From an uncultured Steroidobacteraceae bacterium (GTDB lineage: Bacteria; Pseudomonadota; Gammaproteobacteria; Steroidobacterales; Steroidobacteraceae): a stretch of 7,413 nt of DNA. The first letter of the stretch is position 1. The number at the start of each line of letters is the position of its first letter. Shown one piece after another: positions 6,556 to 7,413 of this stretch. The translations under genes and the position numbers were made by a program. Below the pieces are notes generated by a model, which made no database searches, was not told the origin of the DNA, and saw only the letters and a list, made by a program, of their open reading frames with translations. The DNA is taken from NCBI GenBank assembly GCA_955652795.1, contig CATPBQ010000141.1:1-7413 (forward strand), in the 5' to 3' direction.

Positions 6556-7332
6556 ATGTCCGACGGCATCAGCACCGCAACCCGGGGTACGGTTTTCGAG
6601 GTGACCATCGACCGTCCGAAGGCGAACGCCATCGACCTGGCGGCGAGCCGGCGGCTGAACCAGGTGTTCGCCGCCTTCCGCGACGACCCGGCGCTGCGCG
6701 TCGCGATCGTGACCGGCGCCGGCGAGCGCTTCTTCTGCCCCGGCTGGGACCTGAAAGGCGCCGCCGGCGCCGAGGAGTCCGACGAGGACTGGGGTCCGGG
6801 CGGATTCGGCGGCCTGAACCACCCGCGTAACCTCGACAAGCCCCTCATCGCCGCGGTCAACGGCATCGCCTGCGGCGGCGGCTTCGAGATCGTGCTGGGG
6901 ACGGACATCATCGTCATGGAGGAGCACGCGAAGTTCGCGCTCCCCGAGATCAACGTCGGCATACTCGCGGACGCCGGCACCATCAAACTGCGGCGGCGCA
7001 TTCCCTACCACGTCGCCGTCGAGTTCCTGATGACGGGCCGCTGGATGGACGCCACCGAAGCGAAGCACTGGGGCCTTGCCAACCATGTCGTCCCGAAGGG
7101 CCAGGGTCTCGCAAAAGCACGCGAGATCGCCCAGCAGCTCGCCGACGGTCCGCCACTGCTGTTCCCGGCCATCAAACAGCTGCTGCGCCACACCGAAATG
7201 GTGGCGGAGCACCCGGCATTCGAGTTGCACGACAGCCTCAACGCCGTGCAGAAGGTCATCCGCTCGGAGGACCTGAAGGAAGGAGCGCGCGCCTTCGCCG
7301 AGAAGCGCAAACCGGTGTGGAAGGGGAGATGA
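6556..7332 (+). CDS. caiD: CaiD-like crotonobetainyl-CoA hydratase / carnitinyl-CoA dehydratase (crotonase family)
   Basis: Crotonase-fold enzyme of 258 residues, expected to add water to crotonobetainyl-CoA giving L-carnitinyl-CoA, or the reverse. Stretches that follow E. coli CaiD from memory are ITIDRPKANAID-like VTIDRPKANAIDLAA, FRDDPALRVAIVTGAGERFF, GWDLK, GPGGFGGL, LDKPLIAAVNG, and the C-terminal FAEKRKPVWKGR. The two expected catalytic acids are present as Glu111 (GGGFEIVLG) and Glu131 (ALPEINVG). The oxyanion-hole elements GWDLKGAA and ACGGGF are intact. One difference is ADAGTIKLRR at 139-147, where crotonases usually have a Gly-Gly pair. The start ATG at 6556 follows the synthetase stop by one base, with GGAGG at 6542-6546 inside the end of that gene. 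It is the last gene of the operon seen here. The assignment of fold is firm; the exact substrate rests on similarity to CaiD and on context. Confidence 0.85.
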   Translation: MSDGISTATRGTVFEVTIDRPKANAIDLAASRRLNQVFAAFRDDPALRVAIVTGAGERFFCPGWDLKGAAGAEESDEDWGPGGFGGLNHPRNLDKPLIAAVNGIACGGGFEIVLGTDIIVMEEHAKFALPEINVGILADAGTIKLRRRIPYHVAVEFLMTGRWMDATEAKHWGLANHVVPKGQGLAKAREIAQQLADGPPLLFPAIKQLLRHTEMVAEHPAFELHDSLNAVQKVIRSEDLKEGARAFAEKRKPVWKGR

Positions 7333-7355
7333 GCGCCACGGACTAAGGCGCGGAC

Positions 7356-7375
7356 ACTATCCGTATGCCGATAGT
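7356..7375. repeat. Inverted repeat upstream of and overlapping the operator-like palindrome
   Basis: ACTATC (7356-7361) and GATAGT (7370-7375) are perfect inverted arms with an 8-base spacer. The right arm overlaps the left arm of the stronger palindrome at 7373-7392. It may be a second regulator half-site or chance. Confidence 0.3.
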
Positions 7376-7392
7376 TAAGTATCTACTTAACT
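7373..7392. promoter_or_regulatory. Perfect 9-bp inverted repeat, candidate operator
   Basis: AGTTAAGTA (7373-7381) and TACTTAACT (7384-7392) are perfect inverted arms separated by TC. The element is AT-rich in a GC-rich region, has no following T-tract and lies in non-coding DNA 40 bases after the caiD stop. Size and symmetry match dimeric helix-turn-helix sites such as those of MarR or GntR regulators; the regulator family cannot be identified from this alone. It probably controls a gene that starts beyond the window edge. A second, weaker inverted repeat TGCAG (7395-7399) with CTGCA (7407-7411) follows. Confidence 0.55.
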
Positions 7393-7413
7393 GTTGCAGT
7401 ACACGTCTGCAGC

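Noticed and set aside
5334..7001. 555-codon minus-strand open frame across the synthetase and CaiD-like genes
   Set aside because: It is antisense to two strongly recognised proteins, has low-complexity composition and no plausible domains.
7329..7346. Five-codon frame MSATD starting in an ATGA overlap with the caiD stop, after AAGGGGAG
   Set aside because: Too short and too close to the ribosome-binding-like bases to support as a gene; most likely chance at the stop codon.
7395..7411. TGCAG / CTGCA inverted repeat as a terminator
   Set aside because: Arms are only 5 bp, there is no T-tract, and the window ends there; kept only as a note beside the operator-like palindrome.

Overview
The window (about two-thirds G+C by eye, dense Gram-negative style gene packing) looks like a chromosomal catabolic region of a high-GC proteobacterium. 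Beta- or gammaproteobacterial is my guess, and nothing in the window fixes the genus. No tRNA, rRNA, CRISPR, transposase or attachment site was seen.

Layout: (1) 1-391, plus strand, the C-terminal end of a PotI-type polyamine ABC permease. (2) 392-422, a short convergent gap with GC-rich inverted repeats. (3) 423-2998, minus strand, two genes in the transcription order patD-like aldehyde dehydrogenase, then potF-like putrescine-type binding lipoprotein. They abut or overlap, and the potF start codon is problematic. (4) 2999-3107, an AT-rich divergent promoter region. (5) 3108-7332, plus strand, a tight four-gene operon: BKACE (DUF849) beta-keto acid cleavage enzyme, hotdog thioesterase, two-domain ADP/NDP-forming acyl-CoA synthetase, and a CaiD-like crotonobetainyl-CoA hydratase. 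Gaps are 1 bp, a 4-bp overlap, and 1 bp. (6) 7333-7413, an AT-rich non-coding end with a perfect 9-bp inverted repeat that looks like an operator.

How the genes may work together (inference): the four-gene operon matches steps for degrading a quaternary-ammonium C4 acid such as gamma-butyrobetaine, crotonobetaine or carnitine. The synthetase would make the CoA thioester and the CaiD-like enzyme would hydrate the enoyl-CoA to carnitinyl-CoA. After oxidation at C3 by an enzyme not in this window, BKACE would cleave 3-dehydrocarnitine with acetyl-CoA to acetoacetate plus betainyl-CoA. The thioesterase would then release glycine betaine. The divergent side encodes a putrescine-type uptake system and a 4-aminobutyraldehyde-type dehydrogenase. 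The two halves join logically if the dehydrogenase makes a 4-(trimethyl)aminobutyrate that feeds the operon. An alternative is a CoA-dependent route for an unmethylated 4-aminobutyrate. The ligase type, the combination with polyamine uptake, and a substituted binding-pocket position in the PotF-like protein make this locus worth a closer look.
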